A stretch of DNA of 64,000 nt from Gilvimarinus agarilyticus (GTDB lineage: Bacteria; Pseudomonadota; Gammaproteobacteria; Pseudomonadales; Cellvibrionaceae): contig NZ_JXCJ01000001.1 in NCBI RefSeq assembly GCF_000832015.1, forward strand, positions 1,017,706-1,081,705. The letters run 5' to 3'. Below, piece by piece: positions 56,793 to 64,000 of the stretch (positions are counted from its first letter, which is position 1; each line of letters opens with the position of its first letter). The position numbers and the translations under genes were made by a program. The notes beneath the pieces were generated by a model, which saw only the letters and a list, made by a program, of their open reading frames with translations, was not told the origin of the DNA and did not search any database.

Positions 56793-58900
56793 TACTCCTC
56801 TTTAGACCAGCCTGGATCGGGGGTGTAACGCTCACCGTGTTGTTGTGCCAGTTGCTCGAGTGTTGCTTTCACATCACCGTAGCCGCGATTTTGGCTGTAG
56901 TGCATTGGGCCGCCGCGAAATGGCGCAAAGCCGGTGCCAAAAATCATGGCGCCGTCGAGTAAGTCGGCGTCCTCAATCACACCTTCTCGCAGACAGGCCA
57001 TACACATATTTAGCATCGGCATCAGTAAGCGGTCGGTTAAGTTGTCGGGGCCGCTGGTCGTGTTATCGGCTTTTTTCGGCTTGCCTTTCTCCCACACATA
57101 TAAGCCTTTGCCTGTTTTCTTACCTAGGTCACCTTTGGCAACTTTATCGGCAAGCCACTTGGGTACTGTGGGCATCGGTTGGTTGAGCCCGCTGCCGAGC
57201 ATCTCGGCAACGCCCATGCAAATATCCAGGCCTACCACGTCGGCGAGTTCTACCGGGCCCATGGGCATGCCAAATTTTGTCGCGGCGCGGTCGATGGTTT
57301 CGGGGGCTATCCCCTCGTCCATTAACACCATGGCCTCAAGTAAATAGGGCGTTAGGGCGCGGTTGACTAAAAAGCCCGGCGTGCCGGTAACCGGCGTAGG
57401 CAGGCGTTTGATTTGGCCGGCAAAGGCTAGCGCTTTTTGATAGGTATCATCTCCCAACTTGTTGTGGCGTACGATCTCTAGCAGCTGCATTTGGGAGACT
57501 GGGTTAAAAAAGTGCAACCCAACTAAGCGGCTCGGGTCTTGTAGCTCTTGCTGCAATTCATCCAGCGGAATGCTCGATGTGTTGGTGGCGAGAATAGCGC
57601 CGGGTTTTAATAATGGCTCTACCTGGTTGTACACTTGCCGTTTGATGTCGATTTTTTCAGGTACTGCTTCAATCACGATGTCAGCGTGACGAGCACCGTC
57701 GTGGGTTAAATCGGGAATTAAACGATCCAGTACGGCGCGCTTGTCAGCCGCCCCCATGCGTTTTTTATCACACAGTGCAGCGGTACGTGCTACCGCTTTA
57801 CCGATGATTTCCGCTTTCATGTCAAACAGCGTAACCGTTAAGCCCTGCAGTGCGCACCAGCCAGCAATGTCACCACCCATGGCGCCGGCACCGATCACAT
57901 GAACGTGCGTAGCCTTTGTTACGCCCTCTACGCTGCTGGCGAGCTTTTTCATCTTTTCTTGCAAAAAGAAAACCCGCACCAGGTTACGCGAGGTGTCGGT
58001 AAGCAATAGCTCAGAAAAAGAGTCGACCTCGGCGGCGAGCATCTGCTCGGGGTTGCCGTCGGCGCTTTGCCATAAGTCCACGAGCTTGCCCGGCGCCGGG
58101 TAGTGTTGTGGTGGTGCTTTGGCAGCGGCTTTTTCGCGCATTTTTTTCGCGATAAAGTTGCGGGCAGGCCCGGTATTCATGAGCTTTGATTTAAAGCCGG
58201 GTTGTTTGTGCTTTAGTTTTCCGGCAATGGCGGCATCGATAGCGCCATACACATGGCGCTCGGGCACGAGCGCGTTGATTAATCCTAAGCTCTTCGCGCG
58301 TTTATCGCGCACGGTTTTGCCGGTAAGCATCATGGTCATGGCTTCGACCGGATCGATTAGCTTGACGCTGCGGCCGGTGCCGCCAAGGCCTGGGTGTAAG
58401 CCCAGTAAAATTTCCGGAAACCCAAAGCTTGCGCCAAACACACCAATGCGATAGTCGCATACCAACGCCAGCTCTAAGCCGCCGCCAAAACAGTGGCCGT
58501 GTACCACGGCGACTTTAGTAAAAGGCAGCGCAGCAAAGCGGTTGGCAACGGCGTGGGCGGCGTGCAGCTTATCGCGCGCGGCATCGATGGTGTCGATTTG
58601 ACGAAACTCTTTAATATCCGCGCCCACACAAAAGCTATTCGCTTTTGCGGAGCGCAGCACGAGCGCTTTAGGTTTGTCGGACTCAAGCGCCATGACGACT
58701 TCGTTGAGCTCTTCGAGTGCGGCTTGCGATAACACGTTTACGTCGGCATCGGCGCAATCAAACATCAGCCACGCCACGCCGTCGTCGGCTATACGTAATT
58801 GCCAGTGCTGCCAAGGGTTGGTCGCGTCGCTGCTGGCGTTGGTGAAGGGGCCAATGGCTTTTGCCCGATCGCTCAGGGTTTTAAGGACTAGTCCGTTCAT
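56792..58900 (-). CDS. fadJ: Fused enoyl-CoA hydratase / 3-hydroxyacyl-CoA dehydrogenase (FadJ/FadB type)
   Basis: The 702-residue fusion catalyses hydration and NAD-linked oxidation of beta-oxidation. The hydratase half (about 20-280) has VHGHCFGGGLELALVCDYRIG and FPEILLGLHPGLGGTGR; the dehydrogenase half (about 320-690) has HVIGAGAMGGDIAGWCAL, ATNTSSIPLDEL, GLHFFNPVSQMQLLEIV with the catalytic His, and GTPGFLVNRALTPYLLEAM. ATG 58900 has an AGGAG site; an upstream start at 58963 is inside fadI. Pairing with a FadI-like thiolase favours the name FadJ, though FadB-type fusions are also possible. Confidence 0.92.
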   Translation of the reverse strand: MNGLVLKTLSDRAKAIGPFTNASSDATNPWQHWQLRIADDGVAWLMFDCADADVNVLSQAALEELNEVVMALESDKPKALVLRSAKANSFCVGADIKEFRQIDTIDAARDKLHAAHAVANRFAALPFTKVAVVHGHCFGGGLELALVCDYRIGVFGASFGFPEILLGLHPGLGGTGRSVKLIDPVEAMTMMLTGKTVRDKRAKSLGLINALVPERHVYGAIDAAIAGKLKHKQPGFKSKLMNTGPARNFIAKKMREKAAAKAPPQHYPAPGKLVDLWQSADGNPEQMLAAEVDSFSELLLTDTSRNLVRVFFLQEKMKKLASSVEGVTKATHVHVIGAGAMGGDIAGWCALQGLTVTLFDMKAEIIGKAVARTAALCDKKRMGAADKRAVLDRLIPDLTHDGARHADIVIEAVPEKIDIKRQVYNQVEPLLKPGAILATNTSSIPLDELQQELQDPSRLVGLHFFNPVSQMQLLEIVRHNKLGDDTYQKALAFAGQIKRLPTPVTGTPGFLVNRALTPYLLEAMVLMDEGIAPETIDRAATKFGMPMGPVELADVVGLDICMGVAEMLGSGLNQPMPTVPKWLADKVAKGDLGKKTGKGLYVWEKGKPKKADNTTSGPDNLTDRLLMPMLNMCMACLREGVIEDADLLDGAMIFGTGFAPFRGGPMHYSQNRGYGDVKATLEQLAQQHGERYTPDPGWSKEE

Positions 58901-58914
58901 AGTAATCTCCTGGC

Positions 58915-60228
58915 TTAGAGCATTTCGATAAGCATGGCGCCGGCTTGGCCGCCGCCGATACATTGAGTGGCGATACCGCGCTTGAGGCCTTTTCGCTCTA
59001 ACGCGTTAACAAGGTGCAGCACAATGCGGTTGCCGCTAGTGCCCACCGGGTGGCCCAGGCTAACAGCGCCGCCGTCAATGTTAAGGCGATCTTGATCGAA
59101 CTCACCCAGCACATGGTCGATACCAAATATGCTCTGGCAAAAGTCTTTGTCGTTCCAGGCGGCCAGGCAACCCAATACTTGCGCGGCAAAGGCTTCATTG
59201 AGTTCAAGTAGGTCAATGTCATCGAGCGACAGCTGGTTACGCAGCGCCAGTCGGCCGGCACTAACCGCAGGGCCAAGGCCCATAATCTCGGGCTCGAGCC
59301 CAGACCACTCGCTATCGCGGATAACCGCTTTAGGTTTTAAATTGTATTTATTAACGGCTTCTTCTGAGGCGAGAATCACCCACGAGGCGCCGTCGGTAAT
59401 TTGCGAGCTATTGCCCGCCGTTACTTTACCGTAGGGCCGCTCGAACACCGGTTTTAATTTGGCTAAATGCTCAACCGAGCTGTCCGGGCGGACGCCATCA
59501 TCTAAGCTGTAAACGCTGCCGTCATCGGCCACCATCGGCATTACTTCGTTGTCGAGCCAGCCGGCTTTTTGCGCCTCGGCAAGGCGCAAGTGGCTGCGTA
59601 CGGCATACTCGTCGGCTTCGCGGCGACTGATATTGAATAAGTTGGCGACCACCTCGGCGGTTTGCCCCATATTGAGCTCTACCACTGGATCGGTAAGGCC
59701 TTTTTTAAGGCTGATCTCGGGCTTTAGATAAGCGGGCTTAAGCTTCATCAAGTGCTTGAGCTTAGCGGGTACGGAGCGGGCTTGCCCCAGCTCGGCGAGC
59801 CATTTGGTGGCTTCGTCCTGCAGTATTAGCGGGGCGTGACTCAGCGCCTCGGCACCACCGGCCAGAATGAGGTCATCGTTGCCTTCGCGGATGTAGCGAA
59901 ACGCTGTTTCTATTGACTGCATCCCCGAGCCGCAATTAATTTGCATGGTAAACGCGGGCATGGTTTCACCCAAGCCTAAGCGCAGTGCGGCAATTCGGGC
60001 CGGATTCATCTCGGCGGCAATGACATTCACGCAGCCTAAAATTACCCGGTTAAAGTGCTCGGCGGCTACAGGTTGGCGCAACAGTAGAGGTCGGCCGGCC
60101 TGTACGGCTAAATCGACGGGGGTAAAAGGCCCCGGCTTACCGCGCGCTTTAATAAAAGGAGTGCGGGCGCCGTCAACGATGTAAACGGGGCGGCCGCCTT
60201 GATTATTGGCCTGAGGTTGCAAACTCAT
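58915..60228 (-). CDS. fadI: Acetyl-CoA acyltransferase (thiolase), FadI type
   Basis: The 437-residue thiolase cleaves 3-ketoacyl-CoA. It has the nucleophile Cys in MQINCGSGMQSIETAFRYI (about residues 94-112), the strand/loop GAEALSHAPLILQDEATKW, the active-site His in SLGHPVGTSGNRIVLHLV and the second Cys in IATQCIGGGQAGAMLIEML. It opens the fadI-fadJ-CoA-hydrolase operon, 14 bases before fadJ. The ATG has AGGAT upstream, and a palindrome about 48 bases further up may be the operator. Confidence 0.93.
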   Translation of the reverse strand: MSLQPQANNQGGRPVYIVDGARTPFIKARGKPGPFTPVDLAVQAGRPLLLRQPVAAEHFNRVILGCVNVIAAEMNPARIAALRLGLGETMPAFTMQINCGSGMQSIETAFRYIREGNDDLILAGGAEALSHAPLILQDEATKWLAELGQARSVPAKLKHLMKLKPAYLKPEISLKKGLTDPVVELNMGQTAEVVANLFNISRREADEYAVRSHLRLAEAQKAGWLDNEVMPMVADDGSVYSLDDGVRPDSSVEHLAKLKPVFERPYGKVTAGNSSQITDGASWVILASEEAVNKYNLKPKAVIRDSEWSGLEPEIMGLGPAVSAGRLALRNQLSLDDIDLLELNEAFAAQVLGCLAAWNDKDFCQSIFGIDHVLGEFDQDRLNIDGGAVSLGHPVGTSGNRIVLHLVNALERKGLKRGIATQCIGGGQAGAMLIEML

Positions 60229-60275
60229 AGGGTATCCTTTTGTGGTTCACTCACAGGTTTTCAGTATGGCAGTAA

Positions 60276-60299
60276 AACATTGTTTTTGCAGTCAATGTT
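60276..60299. promoter_or_regulatory. Palindromic operator candidate upstream of fadI
   Basis: AACATTG (60276-60282) and CAATGTT (60293-60299) form a perfect 7-bp dyad with a 10-base spacer, 48 bases before the fadI start. Spacing and symmetry fit a TetR-type repressor of fatty-acid oxidation. No regulator gene is seen in the window. Confidence 0.5.
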
Positions 60300-60516
60300 G
60301 TGCGTTTAAACAGCGCATGCCGCGACTACTGGGTTAACCCTAAGCAGGGCTATATAGCACTATTGCTTAGCAGGATTAGTGCCGATGTGCTTGCGTTGCC
60401 TGGGGCTGGCGTTGCTGGGCGTCACAGCCCCGGTAATAGCCTTTTCGCTTTGCAAAATTTACCAGCGTTGCAGGGTTTGCCACGATTTTACCGGCTATCT
60501 GGGCGGGGGGCGCTCA

Positions 60517-60626
60517 CTAGCAGGCTGTTGAAAAACCCCTTACGTCCTCAGCCTGGAAGCCCCGTAGGGCGAGGTCTGAAGCGTGCAGCTGCTGTGCAAG
60601 TAAGAGGTTCGACATCAGTCTGCTAG
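60517..60626. mobile_element. MITE-like 110-bp element with terminal inverted repeats
   Basis: CTAGCAGGCTG at 60517-60527 is matched by CAGTCTGCTAG at 60616-60626 with one mismatch, flanking about 88 bases without a supported gene. The left end continues TTGAAAAAC, and partial symmetry extends inward. The ends resemble those I recall for small non-autonomous elements in proteobacteria. No transposase is present, and no clear target duplication was found. Confidence 0.55.
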
Positions 60627-60738
60627 GGTTAACCGCGTGTGGCATGGTGTTTGCGGCTCTTCGGTTAGCTCGACAGGCGGGTAACTTGTCTCTAAGCCCC
60701 GCCTGACTATCTGTAACTTAGTGAAGTAGGAGAGCGTT

Positions 60739-61161
60739 ATGAAAGTTCAAGACGTTATGACCGAGAAGCCCGAGTACTTAGACGTGAATGCCAGTATTCG
60801 TGAGGCGGCGATGGGAATGCGCGAGTCCGGCCGCGGTTTTACGCCGGTGGCCGATCACGAAAAAATTGTGGGCATTCTGACCGACCGGGATATTGCGGTG
60901 CGGGCCATGGCCAACGGTAAAAGCCCTGATGATAAGGTGGGCTCGATAACCAGCGGCAAAGTGCTTTATTGCTATCAGGAGGATCAGCTGGCCGATGTGC
61001 TGCAGAACATGCAAGACCAGCAAGTGCAGCGTCTGGTGGTGCTGAATAACCCCAAGAACAAAGATTTTGTTGGGGTGGTGAGCTTAGCTGATATCGCGAG
61101 CCACTGTACTACTGATGATTTGAGTCGCCGTGTGGCCAATGCCAGTCGCCACTATCATTAG
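60739..61161 (+). CDS. Stand-alone CBS-domain protein
   Basis: The 140-residue protein is two CBS motifs: MKVQDVMTEKPEYLDVNASIREAAMGM, HEKIVGILTDRDIAVRAM, DDKVGSITSGKVLYCYQEDQLADVL and KDFVGVVSLADIASH. Stand-alone pairs of this kind bind adenine nucleotides and are often stress- or energy-related, but have no catalytic activity. The ATG has GGAG six bases upstream. It is a monocistronic gene that converges on the UPF0178 gene. Confidence 0.9.
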   Translation: MKVQDVMTEKPEYLDVNASIREAAMGMRESGRGFTPVADHEKIVGILTDRDIAVRAMANGKSPDDKVGSITSGKVLYCYQEDQLADVLQNMQDQQVQRLVVLNNPKNKDFVGVVSLADIASHCTTDDLSRRVANASRHYH

Positions 61162-61171
61162 TGATAGGGTT

Positions 61172-61648
61172 TTAGGGCTTGGGGCGCTTTGCCAGCCAGC
61201 GGTCCAGCTCGTTGGCAAAGCGCTGGCGGTCGGCCTGCGACAACGCGGGTGCGCCGCCGGTATCAACACCACTGGCTCGTAGGTTTTCTAAAAAATCCCG
61301 CATGTTAAGGCGGGCGCGAATATTCTCTCGGGTGTATAACTCACCGCGACTGTTAAGTGCGGTGGCGCCTTTGTCGATGACATCGGCGGCCAGCGGAATA
61401 TCCCCGGTGATGACTAAGTCTCCCGCCTGTACCCGTTGATGAATTTCATTGTCCGCTACATCAAAGCCGCGCGCGACCTGACGAAACTGAATGTAAGCCG
61501 AGGCCGGCACTTGCAGTGGCTGGTTGGCTACCAGTGTGGTTAATACCTGGGCGCGATTAGCGGCGCGAAACAAAATCTCTTTCATGGCCACGGGGCAGGC
61601 GTCGGCATCGACCCAGATCTGTGTGCCGTTAGCGGCCGGTTCTGTCAT
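61172..61648 (-). CDS. YaiI/YqxD-type UPF0178 protein
   Basis: The 158-residue protein is UPF0178: [21 protein letters not shown] at the N-terminus and [28 protein letters not shown] in the middle, with the conserved acidic residues of a PIN-like fold. The family has no firmly established role, though a nuclease-like fold is expected. It ends next to the convergent CBS gene and follows arfB directly: one base separates them. Confidence 0.92.
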   Translation of the reverse strand: MTEPAANGTQIWVDADACPVAMKEILFRAANRAQVLTTLVANQPLQVPASAYIQFRQVARGFDVADNEIHQRVQAGDLVITGDIPLAADVIDKGATALNSRGELYTRENIRARLNMRDFLENLRASGVDTGGAPALSQADRQRFANELDRWLAKRPKP

Positions 61649-62062
61649 TTAAATATCCACTTTACCGCGCAGCTGCTTGGTGCGCCCGCGCTGGGTCTTT
61701 TTGTCCATACGCTTTAGCTGTGAGCCACGGGTGGGTTTGGTGGGGCGCCGTGATTTACGTTGCACACCGGCCTGCTTAACCAGCGCCTGTAAGCGCGCCA
61801 GCGCATCGTCCCGGTTTTTTTCCTGGGTACGAAACTGCTGCGCCTTGATGACGATAACGCCCTCTTTAGTAATGCGCTGATCCGTCATCTTAAGCAATTG
61901 CTGCTTGTAAACATCCGGTAGGCTTGAGCGGCGGATATCAAAACGCAGGTGTACCGCACTGGACACCTTATTGACATTTTGGCCGCCGGCCCCCTGGGCC
62001 CGGATCGCAGTCAGTTCGATCTCCCAGTCGGCGATTTGAATATTGTTACTGATAAATAGCAT
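61649..62062 (-). CDS. arfB: ArfB (YaeJ), ribosome-rescue peptidyl-tRNA hydrolase
   Basis: The 137-residue protein is a stand-alone release-factor-like hydrolase that frees stalled ribosomes. The catalytic GGQ is in GAGGQNVNKVSSAVHLRFDI (about residues 24-43). The basic C-terminal tail needed to enter the mRNA channel is clear (RKSRRPTKPTRGSQLKRMDKK, then RGRTKQLRGKVD). It stands first of a pair with the UPF0178 gene. The length matches E. coli YaeJ. Confidence 0.95.
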   Translation of the reverse strand: MLFISNNIQIADWEIELTAIRAQGAGGQNVNKVSSAVHLRFDIRRSSLPDVYKQQLLKMTDQRITKEGVIVIKAQQFRTQEKNRDDALARLQALVKQAGVQRKSRRPTKPTRGSQLKRMDKKTQRGRTKQLRGKVDI

Positions 62063-62534
62063 GGCGCTACGTTAGCCGAACATGGCGTCAAAATAAAGCG
62101 ATGAGGCAAAAATATCGCTATTGTCGATTGTGGTTGTACGCGGAAGTCAAACTTCTATTGCGTGCCAGGTCACATCCCGGAGATGAGTTCGGCGTCGAAA
62201 TTGCGTGGTTTAGCGGTAATCGTCTAAGCGCTATAAGCCTTAATAAATTTATACTCTTTAAAACCCCAAAACGGCACTAGCAGGTGATTTTTAGCTGGTA
62301 TAGCATAATGGTATCGTGCAGTGAAAACTCCTTTCACTTAGTTATCAATACGCCTTCAGCGTTATTGGCACGTACCCCTTATCAAGAGCTCATCCAGAAG
62401 CTCTGCTTACGGTCTCTGTACGGGATCCTTTGATTGTCGATTATGGCTGCTCGAGTCTGAGCCCCCTGAGCGATATTACGCGCGTTACCTTTTAATTAAT
62501 GATGGTTTCTCTACTCCTGGAGATGGTGCGGAAT
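62063..62534. other. Intergenic region between arfB and the hydrolase gene
   Basis: This 470-base stretch is richer in A+T than its neighbours and holds no supported gene. A 59-codon frame (62101-62280) lacks a ribosome site. A small dyad GTGAAA / TTTCAC lies at about 62320-62336. No terminator with a T run was seen. Confidence 0.45.
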
Positions 62535-64000
62535 ATGAAACTCTTGCGGGTGTTTTTCATCATGTCGGGCGTTGTCTGTAGCGTGGGTGCAGCAGCAGAT
62601 GTTCTGTTGCAAATGGCAGATGATCAAGCGGTTGTCGACAGCTACGTCGAGGTCAGCCCACAGGCAGAATTTGATTTGGTGTACGACGTGAGCGTTCCGC
62701 TGAATGCACCTCCGGGTATGACGTTTACGGCTCACTACTTTTTTATCAACGGCAACTATGTCGCCAAACGCAATACGCTGCCAACGGCGGCGGGCCAGAG
62801 TTGGCGCTTGACACACCCCGCTTCGCTCGGACTGTACGTTGGCGAAAAGGAGCTACTGAAAATTTGTATCGGCGACATTTCGACTGTTGCCGATCATCCA
62901 TTGCAATACTGCCATGAGGTGGTTATACGCGGTCGGGTGGATAGTGCCACATTACATAGTCGCTATGTCACCAGTCAAAGCCTCGCCGACGGACAGAACT
63001 ACAGTGGATGCGATACTGCTTACCGCTGTGCATTCTATAAAGATGTCTTCTTTGGCTCTGATCAGCCTTGGGTCAACGACTACCGCACTTCGCCGGACTT
63101 TCCCGGGCCGATGGGCGAGCCCGCAAGTCGTCATATTAATAATCTGAGCTTTGATTTTTATTACCCGAACCCTTCCGGGGGCGGTGCCATCGACAACAGT
63201 GCCGCTAAAACCCTGATTGTTGTAGGCCACTCGGCGAGTAAAAGTAAAGAGTCTATTCGGGTAGGTTCGGCAAGTGTGATTAAGTTCTTACTCGCTAATA
63301 ACTATGCTGTGGTTTCGCCTGATTTTCGTCACCCATTAAAAGAATTAGATGACGATGATAATCCCTTGGCGACAAAAGATATGGCAACGTTGGTGCAGTT
63401 TTTAAAGCGCTACGCCACGGTGTTTAATATCGAGCGCAACAGGATTGTACTGGCCGGAAACTCGTTGGGCGGGGGCGTTGCGGTCAATTCGGCGTTTGGC
63501 GATGTTGCTCAGCTCAACAGTTCCGATCCTATGTTGCACGAATCCTCGCAAGTGGCCGGAGTGTGGGTGCTCGATTCGGCGACGGTGTTTTCACCTAACT
63601 GGGTGCGGTCGACCTTTTTAGAGATGCCTACCGAAGACACTCTCCCGTGGAATAACGCCTACCTATGTTACTACCCCGGGATTGATGACGGTGGTGATTA
63701 CTACAAATACGGATTCGCTGTGGGAGAGGTCGATGTTAATGCCCCGTTTATTGGTATGTACTATTTAGCAGAGCCCGCTGATTTAAGTATGGGAAAACTC
63801 GGTGTCGACGATATTCTATTTTGCCCCACCAGTACCTCAGGGGGAAGCCACGACATTATCCATTTGCCCAATTTTGGCGAGCAGATGTATCAAGCGTATA
63901 GCGCTTTGGGTATCTCCGACCGGGTGACGCTCGGTTATTCAAAAACCAGTACTAACTATTACTACGACCTGATCGACTTTGTGAACAGATTACCGCCTTA
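62535..64000 (+). CDS. Secreted alpha/beta hydrolase (3' end outside window)
   Basis: An open frame from ATG 62535 runs to the right edge without a stop, so the product is at least 488 residues and the gene is incomplete here. It has a signal peptide (MKLLRVFFIMSGVVCSVGAA), a domain of about 120 residues with beta-like strands and cysteines, and an alpha/beta-hydrolase domain. The nucleophile elbow is GNSLGGGVAVNSA (near residue 312) and a late His lies in GGSHDIIHLPNFG. KTLIVVGHSASKSKES is the oxyanion-hole strand. The enzyme class, esterase or lipase, is inferred. No ORF of comparable quality reads through the opposite strand. Confidence 0.83.
   Translation, partial: MKLLRVFFIMSGVVCSVGAAADVLLQMADDQAVVDSYVEVSPQAEFDLVYDVSVPLNAPPGMTFTAHYFFINGNYVAKRNTLPTAAGQSWRLTHPASLGLYVGEKELLKICIGDISTVADHPLQYCHEVVIRGRVDSATLHSRYVTSQSLADGQNYSGCDTAYRCAFYKDVFFGSDQPWVNDYRTSPDFPGPMGEPASRHINNLSFDFYYPNPSGGGAIDNSAAKTLIVVGHSASKSKESIRVGSASVIKFLLANNYAVVSPDFRHPLKELDDDDNPLATKDMATLVQFLKRYATVFNIERNRIVLAGNSLGGGVAVNSAFGDVAQLNSSDPMLHESSQVAGVWVLDSATVFSPNWVRSTFLEMPTEDTLPWNNAYLCYYPGIDDGGDYYKYGFAVGEVDVNAPFIGMYYLAEPADLSMGKLGVDDILFCPTSTSGGSHDIIHLPNFGEQMYQAYSALGISDRVTLGYSKTSTNYYYDLIDFVNRLPP

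Larger units (their letters stand above)
60229..60738. other. Intergenic region between fadI and the CBS gene
   Basis: This 510-base stretch contains the fadI operator candidate (60276-60299) and a MITE-like element (60517-60626). The rest has no supported gene. A 108-codon open frame at 60300-60626 on the plus strand spans the element and has no protein-like features. Confidence 0.5.

Noticed and set aside
60300-60626. 108-codon frame between fadI and the CBS gene
   Set aside because: It runs through a MITE-like repeat and lacks a ribosome site; composition is not protein-like.
62101-62280. 59-codon frame downstream of arfB
   Set aside because: No ribosome site, no recognisable features, and it lies in an A+T-richer non-coding stretch.
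62300-62340. tRNA-like or small hairpin RNA near the GTGAAA / TTTCAC dyad
   Set aside because: No cloverleaf or known RNA motif can be drawn; only a short dyad is present.

Overview
The window reads as the chromosome of an aerobic, Gram-negative gammaproteobacterium, most likely a marine member of the Cellvibrionales (Cellvibrio / Saccharophagus / Teredinibacter / Simiduia type). This placement is an inference. It rests on the ubiE-ubiJ-ubiB ubiquinone cluster, TamA/TamB and TolC outer-membrane systems, the Pseudomonas-like hisI-hisE-tatABC order, an NhaD sodium/proton antiporter, a serine-rich linker in a secreted lipoprotein, and a tolC / nudF-yqiB-cpdA-yqiA-parE block that matches E. coli except for inserted thiamine genes. 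No rRNA, tRNA, CRISPR array, complete insertion sequence or prophage was seen.

Layout. 1-5.7 kb (minus strand): RDD protein, ubiE-ubiJ-ubiB, then an S41 protease lipoprotein and a small lipoprotein ending in a heptamer repeat. 5.9-12.3 kb (plus): a periplasmic TIM-barrel protein and the tamA-tamB pair. 12.3-15.1 kb: a formate/nitrite-family channel behind a clear NtrC site and sigma-54 promoter, followed by a PP2C phosphatase/protein-kinase fusion whose ribosome site lies inside a terminator-like hairpin. 15.1-18.5 kb (minus): an MCP / DcaP-like porin / small phosphate-binding-type protein operon. 18.7-23.3 kb: DUF2061 gene, then tatABC, hisE, hisI, an aldo/keto reductase and an FAD oxidoreductase. 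23.5-28.4 kb: an NHL-type membrane protein, a poorly coding 0.8 kb gap, a CBS protein and waaA.

28.4-38 kb: tolC diverges from a TPP-riboswitch operon (a possible 59-codon first ORF, thiD, thiC), then nudF, yqiB, cpdA, yqiA and parE. 38-47.5 kb is accessory and signal-rich: a jelly-roll-like lipoprotein, a helical protein, two spondin-domain proteins directly before an OmpR-type two-component system, radA, a SCO-family gene next to a membrane-sensor MCP, and a PilZ protein. 47.5-54.9 kb: a ROK sugar kinase, nhaD, an unknown protein, a periplasmic binding protein with an added C-terminal domain, and an 833-residue SDR-SPW-VKOR-SPW fusion. 54.9-60.2 kb (minus): a fatty-acid oxidation operon (thiolase, hydratase/dehydrogenase, acetyl-CoA hydrolase/transferase family) with a palindromic operator candidate. 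60.2-64 kb: a MITE-like element, a CBS protein, a UPF0178 protein, arfB, and a secreted alpha/beta hydrolase cut by the window end.

The most unusual signals are the SDR-SPW-VKOR-SPW fusion, the nitrogen-controlled channel with a hairpin-buried start site for its kinase/phosphatase neighbour, the short ORF between the TPP riboswitch and thiD, the SCO-MCP pair, the spondin/two-component cluster, and two loci of related heptamer repeats at gene 3' ends.
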